From 55-13 sp964501275 (GTDB lineage: Bacteria; Armatimonadota; Fimbriimonadia; Fimbriimonadales; Fimbriimonadaceae), in assembly GCA_964501275.1 (NCBI GenBank), contig CAZCSP010000003.1:62001-126000 (forward strand): a stretch of DNA of 64,000 nt, written 5' to 3'. The stretch's first letter is position 1; each line of letters begins with the position of its first letter. A program made the position numbers and the translations under genes. Shown one piece after another: positions 1-8,949 of this stretch. The notes under the pieces are model-generated. The model was not told where the DNA came from. It was given only the letters and a program-made list of their open reading frames with translations, and did no database searches.

Positions 1-617
1 TCTACCTCCCCGCGATGACCTCTTCCATCGTCATCGCGTTCCTCTGGAAGCAGTTCTATGACAAGACCGACCAGGGGCTGTTGAACGTGATCTTCGGTCC
101 GATCATCGACCATGTCATCAATCCCGTGCGCGGTTGGTTTGGCGGAGACCCGTGGCCTTTGGCAAACGACTGGCTGGGCAATCCTTCGCTTGCGATCTTC
201 GCGGTGGTTATTCCGGGGGTCTGGGCGGGAGCGGGGCCGGGGTCGATTCTGTACTTGGCGGCGCTCAAGAACATCAGCGAGGAGCGGTATGAAGCCGCCG
301 ACCTGGATGGGGCGAACTGGATTCAGAAGATCGTCTACATCACGCTTCCCGGTCTGAAACCGCTCATCCTCATCAACCTGCTCGGGGTCTTTGTCGCCGG
401 GTTCAAGGCGATGGAGAACATCTTCGTCCTCACCCAAGGCGGCCCCCTCAACTCCACCCGAACCATCGGCCTGGAGGTCTGGCAGAACGCGTTTATGTAT
501 CTGAAGTTTGGCTACGCGACGGCGGCCGCATGGGTCATGGGCGCGATCCTAATCGGGTTCACGTTGATCCAGATTCGGTCGTTGCTGAAGATGCGGTTTA
601 CCACGGCGAAGATGTAG
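1..617 (+). CDS. Sugar ABC transporter permease (MalF/UgpA-like), 5' truncated
   Basis: This is the C-terminal ~204 residues of an inner-membrane permease of a carbohydrate ABC importer. The frame is open to the window edge, and residues before the first ATG (position 15) also fit the family, so the true start lies outside. The EAA loop that contacts the ATPase is clear: EAADLDGANW, then ITLPGLKP about 10 residues later. Hydrophobic segments flank it, and the protein ends in a short basic tail. The sugar cannot be told from this part. The partner permease, binding protein and ATPase must lie outside, because nothing downstream belongs to a transporter. Confidence 0.93.
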   Translation, partial: YLPAMTSSIVIAFLWKQFYDKTDQGLLNVIFGPIIDHVINPVRGWFGGDPWPLANDWLGNPSLAIFAVVIPGVWAGAGPGSILYLAALKNISEERYEAADLDGANWIQKIVYITLPGLKPLILINLLGVFVAGFKAMENIFVLTQGGPLNSTRTIGLEVWQNAFMYLKFGYATAAAWVMGAILIGFTLIQIRSLLKMRFTTAKM

Positions 618-620
618 CGA

Positions 621-695
621 GGTGGGGTGTGGCTTGTGGAATGTGTCTTGTCGTCTGACAGTTCACATTCCACAGGCCATATCCCACAAGCCACA
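621..695. repeat. Intergenic palindrome after the permease gene
   Basis: The arm GTGGCTTGTGGAATGTG is answered by CACATTCCACA and CCCACAAGCCAC, so the segment can form a long imperfect hairpin. It may act as a terminator for the permease gene, but no T-run follows. It is one of many unrelated palindromes in the gaps of this window. Confidence 0.6.
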
Positions 696-852
696 CGCAA
701 AGGGTCCCGGACGGCCTGAGCCATCGGCCCGACCCTCCGATAATCCTCGTGGGCAATTGGGCCTTTCGGGTGGCTTTGACAAAACCTTGGAACCCCAAGC
801 GCGTTTAGTCCTGTAGTGGTTGGCAAGACAACCCAAGACGGGGAAAAATGAA

Positions 853-1074
853 ATGAGGATCTTCGATTACGAGGGGCAGAAAGATTTAACGGACGTGGCG
901 ATTTCACTGAGTCGCGACGAGGCCGCGGACCTGCTCATGACGCTGGAGCGCCTCGTAAAGCAGCCGAACCTCAGCAAGGTCTATCTGAGCCAGATCAAGG
1001 GCAATGTGATCGAGCGAGAGATTGCCGTCACGTTGGACTCCAAGGCCCAGCCCGCGCTCGCCAAGTCGGCATAA
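853..1074 (+). CDS. Hypothetical small protein (73 aa)
   Basis: A 73-residue soluble, charged protein with no signal peptide or membrane segment. I chose the ATG at 853 because GGGGAAAA lies just upstream; a TTG at 820 would add 11 residues. The sequence begins MRIFDYEGQKDL and holds an amphipathic stretch, SRDEAADLLMTLERLV, followed by a beta-like tail. I do not recognise the family. It stands alone, reading towards the convergent TPR gene. It is probably real because of its start context and coding-like composition. Confidence 0.6.
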   Translation: MRIFDYEGQKDLTDVAISLSRDEAADLLMTLERLVKQPNLSKVYLSQIKGNVIEREIAVTLDSKAQPALAKSA

Positions 1075-1084
1075 GTTCCACTTC

Positions 1085-2389
1085 CTAGTCCCTTACCGCG
1101 AAGGTGTCATCAGGCAGGAAGCTGGTGGAGGTGATCGCCAAGCCGAACTCTTCGTCGCTCTTGGCTCCCAACATTCTCTTGCACTCGGCCATCCCGGCTT
1201 GATCTCTTAGGGTGGTGTAGGCCGCGAGGCTTGAGTCCACCAACATCGACGCCGAGGGGCGGTCCTTTTGCCGAAAGTAGACCGTCGCAACTTGCAATTG
1301 AGTGCGAGCGATCCAGCGAGGATGGGCTTGGTTTTGCCAATGCGCCAGACATTCCTGGAGGGCGGCCATGGCTTCCGGATACAATCCTTGATCTCGCCAG
1401 ACAAGCGCTCTGCGAGCTTGGATGTCTCGGTGCAGATCGGCTTCGTCCATCCCCTTCATTTCCTGCTCAGCCATTTCATACCACTTAAGGGCTTCGCCAA
1501 GGTCCCCCTGGTAGTGGGATACGGTGCCGAGCCCTCGGCAAGCTTGGACAATGTGGATCACATCACTGTATTTGCGACTGTCCTTCAAGCAATCGCGGAA
1601 GTACAGTTCCGCCTGTTCATAGTTGTGAAGTGCGGTCTCTATCTCGCCGAGGGCGTTCCAAATCACCGGACGCGCAACTTCTGCGCCAAGTTCGTTCTTG
1701 AAGATTAGGGCTTTTTCGTATTGGAGCTTGGCGGTTTCATAGTCTCCGTTTGCGGCCGCAAGATCGCCGGCAAGCATAAGGGTTTCGCTAAGGGCCAGCG
1801 CATCGCTGTTTAGACGCGCGATTTCGATTGCCTTGGCAAGGCGCGACCTCGCGTGAAGGTAATCCGCTTGACGATAGGCTTGGATGACCGACTTTACTTC
1901 CGCAAGGTATCTACCTTCCCAATCCCGCCCCATATTGGTTCGGGGGCCAAGCAAGTGGAACCCGGAAATTAGGAGGGCGGCTGAGCCAGCCAAGGCGCTG
2001 GCGAATATCCATCGCCCTGGCCAACTTCGTTTCCGAGGAGGGTCATCGAGGGAGTTCAGAGGAGTCTCTTCCAGACCTGCTTCGTCGGGTAAGTCATCTG
2101 GAGCAAACTCTAAATGGATGGGTTCGCAGTAGGAGTTATCCCAAGTCAGGCCAAGGTTCTTATAGACGAGGGTGAGGGTTGGACGATCGACGCCTGAGCC
2201 GCTCAGGATCTTCTGTGAGGTAACAAGGCTCACACCCAAAAGCCGCGCCTTTTCCTGCCGCGTGAGCTTTCCCGAGCCTGGATGATGACTCCACTCCTGC
2301 TCCAGGCGGTGATTCAGATGCAGAATGGCCTCCTTCTTAAGTCGAACGGCTCTCCTGCGTGTTTGCTGATTTGCGGCTATCCTTTCCAT
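1085..2389 (-). CDS. Membrane-anchored HTH protein with C-terminal TPR repeats
   Basis: This 434-residue protein has three parts. Residues ~40-82 form a helix-turn-helix-like segment (KLTRQEKARLLGVSLVTSQ, then a recognition-type helix) of the kind seen at the N-terminus of XRE-like proteins. A basic linker and one membrane helix (~126-148) follow. Residues ~160-410 are a run of tetratricopeptide repeats with typical pairs such as GDYETAKLQYEKAL, YEQAELYFRDCL and GDLGEALKWYEMA. The topology suggests DNA binding inside and protein binding outside the membrane, as in ToxR/CadC-type one-component regulators, but with TPRs as the sensor. That function is inference. The start ATG has GGGG upstream, and a TAAAAT box lies ~30 nt upstream on the minus strand. 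Confidence 0.75.
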   Translation of the reverse strand: MERIAANQQTRRRAVRLKKEAILHLNHRLEQEWSHHPGSGKLTRQEKARLLGVSLVTSQKILSGSGVDRPTLTLVYKNLGLTWDNSYCEPIHLEFAPDDLPDEAGLEETPLNSLDDPPRKRSWPGRWIFASALAGSAALLISGFHLLGPRTNMGRDWEGRYLAEVKSVIQAYRQADYLHARSRLAKAIEIARLNSDALALSETLMLAGDLAAANGDYETAKLQYEKALIFKNELGAEVARPVIWNALGEIETALHNYEQAELYFRDCLKDSRKYSDVIHIVQACRGLGTVSHYQGDLGEALKWYEMAEQEMKGMDEADLHRDIQARRALVWRDQGLYPEAMAALQECLAHWQNQAHPRWIARTQLQVATVYFRQKDRPSASMLVDSSLAAYTTLRDQAGMAECKRMLGAKSDEEFGLAITSTSFLPDDTFAVRD

Positions 2390-2462
2390 TCAGTCCCCTT
2401 TAGCTTACACCGAGACGATTTTATGCGGGAGTATCATTCTCCGTTTGGCACCTATTTCCAGC

Positions 2463-3260
2463 CTATTGGGCATGAAGGGAATAACAGGAGAGAGGTTGAT
2501 TGCCAACGGGTTGTGCCACTCGTTTGAGAGCATCGATTTGCCCCTCCAAAAGAGTCAGGAGCCTTGCGGGCAGATTGAGGGACTCAGCCGTCGGTATGGC
2601 CGTGGCCAGGCAATGGGCGATCTCCCAGTCGGCATCCTGAAGCCTTGGCGATTCGATGGCTGACTCCTTGACCACGCTCCAGCCCGACCGTTCCAGCATG
2701 CGCAAAAGCTGTTCGCGGGAGATTGGTGACCGCACGTTAGCCTCGCTCTCGTCTTTGAACGCCTCGATCTGACCTTGGATGAAAATGGCGAGAAAATGGG
2801 GAAACTGGGCAAGGGACCGGGGCTTCATATCCCACTCCGCGAAGAGCAGCGCCTTGGACCATGGACGGATCTTCCTCAGCGTCTCTTCAAGCTGTTCCAT
2901 GTCGGCAAAGTACCAGGAGGAGTGGGCCATCACCACGGCATCGAAGCTGTCGGTTGGAAAGTCGACGGTGGGATCCAGGACGTCGAAGCGGAGGTGAAAG
3001 TCGATGTGGTCGCCAAAGGGAGCCTGTTTTAGCAGGCCGGTGGCCTGGCCCAGGGTCATCGGCGCCCCATAGTCGGGCGACGCGATATCGACCGCCGTCA
3101 CATGGCCTTCTGGTCCCACCACACGGGCCAAGAGTTCTGTCATGTCGCCCTGCCCGCATCCGATTTCCAGCAGCCTGAAGCCTTCTTGGATGGGCCAGGT
3201 CTCGACCAACCGCGCCCGATGATCCTGTTGAACGGCGCGAATCTCCTCAGTGGTTGCCAT
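2463..3260 (-). CDS. Class I SAM-dependent methyltransferase
   Basis: A 265-residue methyltransferase. Motif I is LLEIGCGQGDMTELLA (E and the G-x-G-x-G-like loop bind SAM); motif II acidic residue is in VTAVDIA; FDAVVMAHSSWYF matches motif IV. The second half is a helical cap of unknown specificity. The start is set at ATG 3260, which overlaps the last 14 nt of the upstream sensor kinase gene, so the two are almost surely co-translated. The open frame continues further upstream, but only as a shadow of the kinase gene. The substrate is unknown; the pairing suggests a signalling role, for example protein or small-molecule methylation. Confidence 0.85.
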   Translation of the reverse strand: MATTEEIRAVQQDHRARLVETWPIQEGFRLLEIGCGQGDMTELLARVVGPEGHVTAVDIASPDYGAPMTLGQATGLLKQAPFGDHIDFHLRFDVLDPTVDFPTDSFDAVVMAHSSWYFADMEQLEETLRKIRPWSKALLFAEWDMKPRSLAQFPHFLAIFIQGQIEAFKDESEANVRSPISREQLLRMLERSGWSVVKESAIESPRLQDADWEIAHCLATAIPTAESLNLPARLLTLLEGQIDALKRVAQPVGNQPLSCYSLHAQ

Positions 3261-5673
3261 TGAGCGTGAAGTACACCGTGGTCCCTTTGTCCAGTTCCGA
3301 CTCCGCCCAGACTTTGCCCTTGTGCCGCTCGATAATGCGTTGGACGGTGGCCAACCCGATGCCCGTTCCTTCGAAGTCTCGCCCATGCAGTCTTTGGAAG
3401 GGTTCGAATAGTTTGTTGTAGTACTGCATATCGAATCCCACCCCGTTATCCCGAACGAAGAACGCGTCGCCATCTTTGCCCACTTGGATGATCGAACATT
3501 CCTCTCGTGAAGAGAATTTGAGGGCATTTTGGAGGAGGTTGTCGAAGACGGCCCGCAACAGGCTCTCGTCGCATATCGCTGTGAGATCGGGTTGGATGTC
3601 AAGATCGACCGAATGGGTGTCGTTGCCGGCTTGCAAAGTGGCAAAGACCTCTTGTGAAAGTCGGCTGAGGTTCACATCAGTGGGGACCAGATCGTGGGAG
3701 ATAAGTCGGGAGAGACGAAGGAGGTCGTCGATCAGGGTGGACATTCTACGGGTGGCGGATCGGATGGTGTCGATGTGCTCCTTTGCCTCATCGTCCAACT
3801 TGTCCCCGTAGTCCATCTCCAGGATTCGCGAGAAGCCATCGATGGCCCGAAGCGGTTGGCGGAGGTCGTGGGACACCGAGTAGGCGAAGGACTCCAATTC
3901 ACGGTTGGCTCGCTGAAGGTCCTCGGTCCGCTCGTTGACCAGGGCTTCGAGGTCGGTGTTGAGACGTTTAAGCTGTGCCTCGGCATCCAGTTTGGCGGTG
4001 ATGTCGGAAAAGGAGATGACCACATGCCGTTTGCCTGCCCCACCCGGATAGTTGATCGGCATTGCGTTGATCGATATCCAGGTGATCGATCCATCATCCC
4101 AACAGAGGCCGAGAACCTTGTCTTCCTGGGGTTCACCCGTGGCCCCCGCCAAAGCGGACGGGGTTTGGGAGGGGTCGCAGAGGCTTCCATCCGGGTGGAT
4201 CATCTTGAAGTCGCGAGACGATAGACCGTGAAGCTCGCTTTCGCTAGCCCGAACGATCCTTTGCGCCGTGAGATTTGAGGTCAAGATGGTGTCATTCTCA
4301 TCGTGAACCATGATCCCCTCAGACTGAACTTTGATAAGGGATCGGTAGAAGTTTTCACTCTCCCGGAGCTCTGCCTCCACTCGTCGCCGCTCGATCTCCG
4401 CTGCGGCATGAGAGGCGAAGAGTTGGAGTACGTCCGCTGGATGCAACGCCTCGTTGATCGGGCCGGTGTGGAGGACGACGATGAGGCCGATTGGCTGGCC
4501 AGTGGACGACTTCAGCGGCGCTCCCAAGTAGGCGTGGGCGCCGATTTCCACCAGCATATGGTCGTCGGGAAAAGCCTCCTGCACGTGCTCCCGGTAGAAG
4601 CAAACCCCATCTTCGTAAACCCTCTCGCAAGGAGTCCCTTTGACTTCGTAGGTGATGTTGTCGATGGGGTGCCCGTCCTCGGCGGAGGCCACCATCCGGG
4701 CGCTGGTCGCTCCGTCCTCGATGAACTCGCCGATGAACGCGTACTTGACTTCCAACGCGTCCGACAGAGCGAAGGTTAGCTGTTGAAGGTACTCGTCTCC
4801 GGTGCCTGAGGTTCGGCTGACGATGCGGGAGATCGTCTCGGTGATCCGCCTTAGCTCGGTCACGTCTTGGAGGATTCCAAAGCTGCCGACGATCTCGTTT
4901 GCCGAGTTGCGAACGGCGTAGGCGAAATCGTGAAGCCAACGGACTTGGTCGTCCTTGCGTTGAATCTTGTACTCGGCACGCCAAACATCGATCTCTCCGG
5001 AGCGATACTTAGTGACAGCCTCGTGATGGGACAGTCCGGCGAGATCGCCCAGTGGCTGGCTCGTCAGTAATTTGACGTTCCGCCAGAACTGGGTGCGAGA
5101 ACCTTGGTAGGGAGCGCCCAAGACTTCCTCAAGGACGCTCAGGTTGGTTTGGCGATATTCGTCGGCCAGCAGGTCGTGGTGGTAGACGACCAGTCCAGCC
5201 GAGGAGACGACGCGCTGATAGTCGGCATGGGTTTTGGCGAGTTCTTGCTCGGCGAGAACCCGCGAGGTGACATCGAAGATCGCGCCTTCGATGGCCATGG
5301 CGTTGCCGCTTTCGTCCCGGATGATCTGCCCGACCCCTTCAATCCACTTGGTGTCGCCGGGCTGGTTCACGCGGTACTCGATGCGATAGTCCGTGCCGGA
5401 TTCCAGCGCGTTCTGGACGATTCGTTGGCAGTAGGCGCGGTCCTCTGGATGGACTGATTCGAGAAAGCCCTGAAGATCGCCGCCCACGCGATCTCGGTCC
5501 ACCCCCATCAAATCATAGGAGTTGTCGGTGCGGGTCACCAAGTCCTTCTCGATATCCCACCGCCAAAGGCCGATCCCGCCCCGAGTAAGGGCGGCCACTA
5601 CCCAGTCGATCTGGGACACGGGCGTTTCCAGATTGGTTGTGGAAACGTCGGTTGGGTTCTTTTTGATCGTCAT
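3247..5673 (-). CDS. PAS-PAS-GAF-PAS sensor histidine kinase
   Basis: An 808-residue kinase without membrane helices, so probably cytosolic. Domains in order: PAS/PAC (~25-145), a second PAS (~150-275), GAF (~280-430), a third PAS (~440-565), a coiled linker, then the DHp helix with the phospho-acceptor His602 in SVSHDLRQPLRAI. The ATPase domain shows the N box at Asn716 (LLQNALKF), G1 DNGVGFD (~742) and G2 GTGIGLA (~769). This layout resembles phytochrome-like and multi-PAS kinases. The GAF domain has no obvious bilin-binding cysteine motif. No response regulator is adjacent; the co-translated downstream gene is a methyltransferase. Confidence 0.95.
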   Translation of the reverse strand: MTIKKNPTDVSTTNLETPVSQIDWVVAALTRGGIGLWRWDIEKDLVTRTDNSYDLMGVDRDRVGGDLQGFLESVHPEDRAYCQRIVQNALESGTDYRIEYRVNQPGDTKWIEGVGQIIRDESGNAMAIEGAIFDVTSRVLAEQELAKTHADYQRVVSSAGLVVYHHDLLADEYRQTNLSVLEEVLGAPYQGSRTQFWRNVKLLTSQPLGDLAGLSHHEAVTKYRSGEIDVWRAEYKIQRKDDQVRWLHDFAYAVRNSANEIVGSFGILQDVTELRRITETISRIVSRTSGTGDEYLQQLTFALSDALEVKYAFIGEFIEDGATSARMVASAEDGHPIDNITYEVKGTPCERVYEDGVCFYREHVQEAFPDDHMLVEIGAHAYLGAPLKSSTGQPIGLIVVLHTGPINEALHPADVLQLFASHAAAEIERRRVEAELRESENFYRSLIKVQSEGIMVHDENDTILTSNLTAQRIVRASESELHGLSSRDFKMIHPDGSLCDPSQTPSALAGATGEPQEDKVLGLCWDDGSITWISINAMPINYPGGAGKRHVVISFSDITAKLDAEAQLKRLNTDLEALVNERTEDLQRANRELESFAYSVSHDLRQPLRAIDGFSRILEMDYGDKLDDEAKEHIDTIRSATRRMSTLIDDLLRLSRLISHDLVPTDVNLSRLSQEVFATLQAGNDTHSVDLDIQPDLTAICDESLLRAVFDNLLQNALKFSSREECSIIQVGKDGDAFFVRDNGVGFDMQYYNKLFEPFQRLHGRDFEGTGIGLATVQRIIERHKGKVWAESELDKGTTVYFTLNGNH

Positions 5674-6091
5674 CAGGTACTTGTCCGAAAGTTTCTGGCA
5701 GGAGCTTTAACCCGCATCATACGCCGAAATGATAAGAATGTGAAGGCCTTTACCTTGGTCTTGCACCGTTTTTGTTTTGCATTTAACTCGTAGCAGGCGT
5801 CGGAACTCGGAAGTTGCACAGTTTTTCACAAATCAACTGAACCTTGCCCCCGGCATCATGTCAAGCGAGAGCGGCCCGAGTGTTTTGTCTTGGAAGAATG
5901 CTCTATGCCGCGAAGTCGAACCACCCCACCCGCTTGTAGGTTGGGAAGAAGTTACAGGTGGGCGAGGTCCTTCGACTCGTGGCAAGCTCGCGGCCAAGCT
6001 ACAAGCAGCACCGCTGTGCTGGCTCAGGATGATGCCGTACGACAAGGGAAATTGTGAGAAGATCTCCGCAATGCCGTAGCACCGTCCCTCC
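5674..6091. other. Gene-free stretch holding repeat family 1, copy A
   Basis: This gap separates the kinase start from the stop of prfC. The first ~175 bp are A/T-richer and probably hold the kinase promoter. From 5851 to 6043 lies a copy of the ~190-bp palindromic element. The short open frames here (both strands) are made of repeat sequence, and I do not consider them genes. Confidence 0.7.
5851..6043 (+). repeat. ~190-bp near-palindromic element, family 1, copy A
   Basis: It begins near CGGCATCATGTCAAGCGAGA and ends near GGCTCAGGATGATGCCGT, so the ends are inverted copies (GGC[AG]TCAT...ATGA[CT]GCC). Internal arms are CGAAGTCGAACCACCCCACC and GGTCCTTCGACTCG. The same order of blocks occurs at 49003-49384 (same orientation) and, reversed, at 15687-15824 and 59401-59590. 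Confidence 0.85.
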
Positions 6092-7702
6092 CTACCCTGC
6101 CAATGCCGTGAACGCCGCCGATGGGGTGTGGAGGAATCGGACTTTGGGGTTTTGCTTTTCCAGGAAGGCGCAGCTCCATTCGGTGGCGACCAAGACCACT
6201 GGCTTGCCGTCGTTGTCGTCCAGCCGATACGCCGACTCGCCCCAATACACGCTCTGCAAGGCGTCTTTGTCCGCTTCTAGCCACCGGATGATCTCGTGGT
6301 GCAGGGGCTCTAGCGACGTCTTGACCCCGTATTCGGACATCAAGCGGTGTTGCACCACCTCGAACTGGAGCTTGCCGACCGCGCCCAGGATCGGGTCGCG
6401 GCGGTGGGCTCGGGTGTCCCAGTAAAGTTGGATCAGCCCTTCCTGGGAAAGCTGGACGATGCCCTTCTCAAAGTGCTTCAGCCGCGCCACATCCATATTC
6501 AGCAGCCGAGCGAAGACTTCGGGGACGAACTCGGGAACCTCGTCGAACTTGATCTTGGAGTTCGTGGTCACCGTGTCGCCAAGCTGGAACGCGCCGGGAT
6601 TGGTCAGGCCCACGATATCGCCAGGGTAGGCAGTCTCCACGGTCTCCCGCTCTTGGGCGAACAGTCTCTGGGGTCGGGAGAGCTTCAGCTTCTTAGCCGA
6701 GCGTTGATTCAAAGCCTCCATATCCTTCTCGAATACGCCCGACACGATCCGCAGAAACGCGATTCGGTCCCGGTGGTTTGGGTCCATGTTGGCTTGGATT
6801 TTGAAGACGAACCCGCTGAAGGCCTCCGCCTGCTGGTTTTGGGTCAGCTCGTCCATCCGCTTGATCGGGTTGGGAGCGACCTGGATGAAGGAGTCCAAAA
6901 AGAGACTGACGCCGAAATTGGTGAGGGCGGAGCCGAAGAAAACGGGAGTCAAGTCGCCCGCCAGAACGCGCTCAAGATCAAACTCCTCTCCCGCAATGGA
7001 AAGCAGTTCGATGTCCTCGATCAGTTTGTCAAAAAGCTCCTGACCCAAAACGCCGGAAAGCTGAGGGTCGTCCAGCGACATCGTCTTGGTATCGACGCGG
7101 GTGGAGCCGTGGGCGACTTTCTCGTACAGATGGACCGTGCGGCTCGCCCGATCGCAGACCCCCTTGAAGTCCGCCCCCTGCCCGATGGGCCAGTTGATCG
7201 GGACGCTCCGAATCCCCAGGCTTTCCTCCAGATTGGCCAGGATGGCGAGCGGCCCGGGGCCTTCGTGGTCTAGTTTGTTGACGAAGGTGAAGATCGGGAT
7301 GCCACGTTGTTTACAGACCGCGAACAGCTTCCGAGTCTGCGTCTCCACGCCCTTCGCGTTGTCGATGAGCATCACCGCGGAGTCGGCGGCGGTGAGGGTG
7401 CGATAGGTGTCGGCGCTAAAGTCGTCGTGGCCAGGGGTGTCCAAAAGATTGAGGACATGGTCGTTGTACTCAAATTGAAGGACAGTGGAGGTGATGGAGA
7501 TCCCGCGTTGCTTCTCCAACTCCATCCAGTCGGAGGTCGCCTTGCGCTGGTTATGCCGGGCCTTCACCGACCCTGCCAACTGAATCGCGCCTCCGTAAAG
7601 CAGGAGCTTTTCGGTAAGCGTGGTCTTTCCGGCGTCGGGGTGGGAGATGATGGCGAAGGTTCGGCGTCGCGCCGCTTCGCGTTGGATTTCAGTGAGGTGC
7701 AT
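6092..7702 (-). CDS. prfC: Peptide chain release factor 3 (RF3)
   Basis: A 536-residue translational GTPase that recycles RF1/RF2 from the ribosome after peptide release. The G domain is at the N-terminus: G1 SHPDAGKTTLTEKLL, G2 around KARHNQRKATSDWMELEKQRGISITS, G3 DTPGHDDFS, G4 NKLDHEG. The sequence KATSDWMELEKQRG is characteristic of RF3 rather than EF-G, as is the length. Domains II and III follow and include FKIQANMDPNHRDR. It is full-length and stands alone, with family 1 repeat sequence behind it. No Shine-Dalgarno is evident before the ATG. Confidence 0.97.
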   Translation of the reverse strand: MHLTEIQREAARRRTFAIISHPDAGKTTLTEKLLLYGGAIQLAGSVKARHNQRKATSDWMELEKQRGISITSTVLQFEYNDHVLNLLDTPGHDDFSADTYRTLTAADSAVMLIDNAKGVETQTRKLFAVCKQRGIPIFTFVNKLDHEGPGPLAILANLEESLGIRSVPINWPIGQGADFKGVCDRASRTVHLYEKVAHGSTRVDTKTMSLDDPQLSGVLGQELFDKLIEDIELLSIAGEEFDLERVLAGDLTPVFFGSALTNFGVSLFLDSFIQVAPNPIKRMDELTQNQQAEAFSGFVFKIQANMDPNHRDRIAFLRIVSGVFEKDMEALNQRSAKKLKLSRPQRLFAQERETVETAYPGDIVGLTNPGAFQLGDTVTTNSKIKFDEVPEFVPEVFARLLNMDVARLKHFEKGIVQLSQEGLIQLYWDTRAHRRDPILGAVGKLQFEVVQHRLMSEYGVKTSLEPLHHEIIRWLEADKDALQSVYWGESAYRLDDNDGKPVVLVATEWSCAFLEKQNPKVRFLHTPSAAFTALAG

Positions 7703-7823
7703 GAAAGTCTGGTGAGGAGTGGCCCTTGAAATTATGGCGGGTTCAAGCTATGGATAGGGACCGATGGACCGCCGATCTCCAGATCGGCACACTTGTCCAA
7801 GTCGCCGGCCCGTAAGATTGAGC

Positions 7824-8798
7824 CTACGCGGCCCGCTTCAAAGCAAGATCGAGGTTGGCAAAAAGTTCCTCTGCCGTCTCCGAGAGCTTTACGGCGTCGA
7901 AATGGCGGAAGTCGCCGAAGTTGCTGGCGAGCTTGAGCCACTGCTTCAGCCGGACCACCGGGCGGGCGGGGTTGGGGCCTTTGAACTCTTCGGTGTAAGC
8001 AACCAGGCTTCGCAGGATGGACTCCCAGGTCCAAGCCGGGATTGGGCCGGAGGTGAGGCCGAGTTCCCGGGATATCTGGTAGGGCAGGGAGGGGTTGGCC
8101 AGGGCGCTTCGGCCGATCATGAAATGGAGGCAGCCGGTTTCGTCTTGGCACCGGCGAAAATCATCCAGGCTCCAGATGTCCCCGTTCGCCACCACCGGCA
8201 ACCCCAGCCGCTCCCGCACCTCGCCAATCGGCTTCCAAAACACGGGCGGCTGATAGCCTTGGGCCTTGGTGCGGGCGTGGATGGTAAGCCAACTTGCCCC
8301 GCCTTCTGCCGCCATTGCCGCGTTCTCGTGGATAGCGTCGATGTGGTCCCAGCCCAACCGCAGCTTGGCGGAAACCGGGATGTCCAAAGGAACCGCCTCT
8401 CGGACCGCCGAGACGATCTCCCGAATCCGGCAAGGGAATTGGAGCAGAGTCGCGCCGCCGTCGTTGCGGTTGACGGTCGGGGCCGGGCACCCGAAGTTGA
8501 TGTCGATAGAGTTCGCCCCCGCCCGCACCGCGTTCCGAGCCGAGATTGCCATATTCTCCGAGTCGCCGCCCAGAATCTGTACTTGCACTGGCATCCCGTC
8601 CTTAGTCTTGGCCCCGTCGTTCAACTCGGGCACGTCGCGGCGGAAGACTTTGGTCGGGATCACCGAAATGCTGACCCGCAGGAATTCGGTAACCGCATAG
8701 CTGAAAACCCCCGTCGCCCCCTGCAAGGCTCGCATGGGCGCATCGGTGATTCCGTCCATCGGCGCGAGGGCCAAGGCAGGGACGTTGGGTTTCAGCAT
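7824..8798 (-). CDS. tRNA-dihydrouridine synthase, DusC-like
   Basis: A 324-residue FMN enzyme that reduces uridines in the D-loop of tRNA. The N-terminal TIM barrel opens with LALAPMDGITDAPMR, and the catalytic Cys104 lies in NFGCPAPTVN followed by GGATLL. FMN-phosphate contacts are suggested by VVANGDIW and MIGRSALANP. TEFLRV, PTKVFRRDVPEL and TVNRNDGGATLL resemble DusC (U16 specificity) more than DusA or DusB, but assigning the position by eye is uncertain. The C-terminal helical tRNA-binding domain is present. Confidence 0.93.
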   Translation of the reverse strand: MLKPNVPALALAPMDGITDAPMRALQGATGVFSYAVTEFLRVSISVIPTKVFRRDVPELNDGAKTKDGMPVQVQILGGDSENMAISARNAVRAGANSIDINFGCPAPTVNRNDGGATLLQFPCRIREIVSAVREAVPLDIPVSAKLRLGWDHIDAIHENAAMAAEGGASWLTIHARTKAQGYQPPVFWKPIGEVRERLGLPVVANGDIWSLDDFRRCQDETGCLHFMIGRSALANPSLPYQISRELGLTSGPIPAWTWESILRSLVAYTEEFKGPNPARPVVRLKQWLKLASNFGDFRHFDAVKLSETAEELFANLDLALKRAA

Positions 8799-8821
8799 GG
8801 GGACCGCTCTATTGTGGCATC

Positions 8822-8940
8822 CATAGAAGTGGCATGGGCAGCCTGCCCATGTGTCCCATGGCCTGCCAGGCCATGGCAGAGTTCGGTGGCCCTCTGTGTT
8901 TTTCGGCGGTTTAAAAAAACCACCGAGGACCGCCGAAGGA
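8822..8940. repeat. Two short palindromes plus a CTCTGTG/CGGTGG repeat
   Basis: CATGGGCAG-C-CTGCCCATG and CATGGCCTG-C-CAGGCCATG are perfect small palindromes. They are followed by TTCGGTGGCCCTCTGTG and its inverted partner near AACCACCGAGGACCGCCGAAG. The first type recurs at 9462-9498, the second at 16545, 33636, 49270 and 52243. No gene is visible here. Confidence 0.7.
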
Positions 8941-8949
8941 TGATCCGGG

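Noticed and set aside
3261..3644. An N-terminal extension of the methyltransferase
   Set aside because: It is the out-of-frame shadow of the histidine kinase gene; the methyltransferase family starts at 3260.
5833..6045. A 70-codon minus-strand frame between the kinase and prfC genes
   Set aside because: It lies wholly in a dispersed palindromic repeat; equivalent frames in other copies are not conserved as protein.
6347..7273. A 308-codon plus-strand frame opposite prfC
   Set aside because: It is a shadow of a strongly conserved gene, rich in His, Asp and Gly from the opposite-strand codons.
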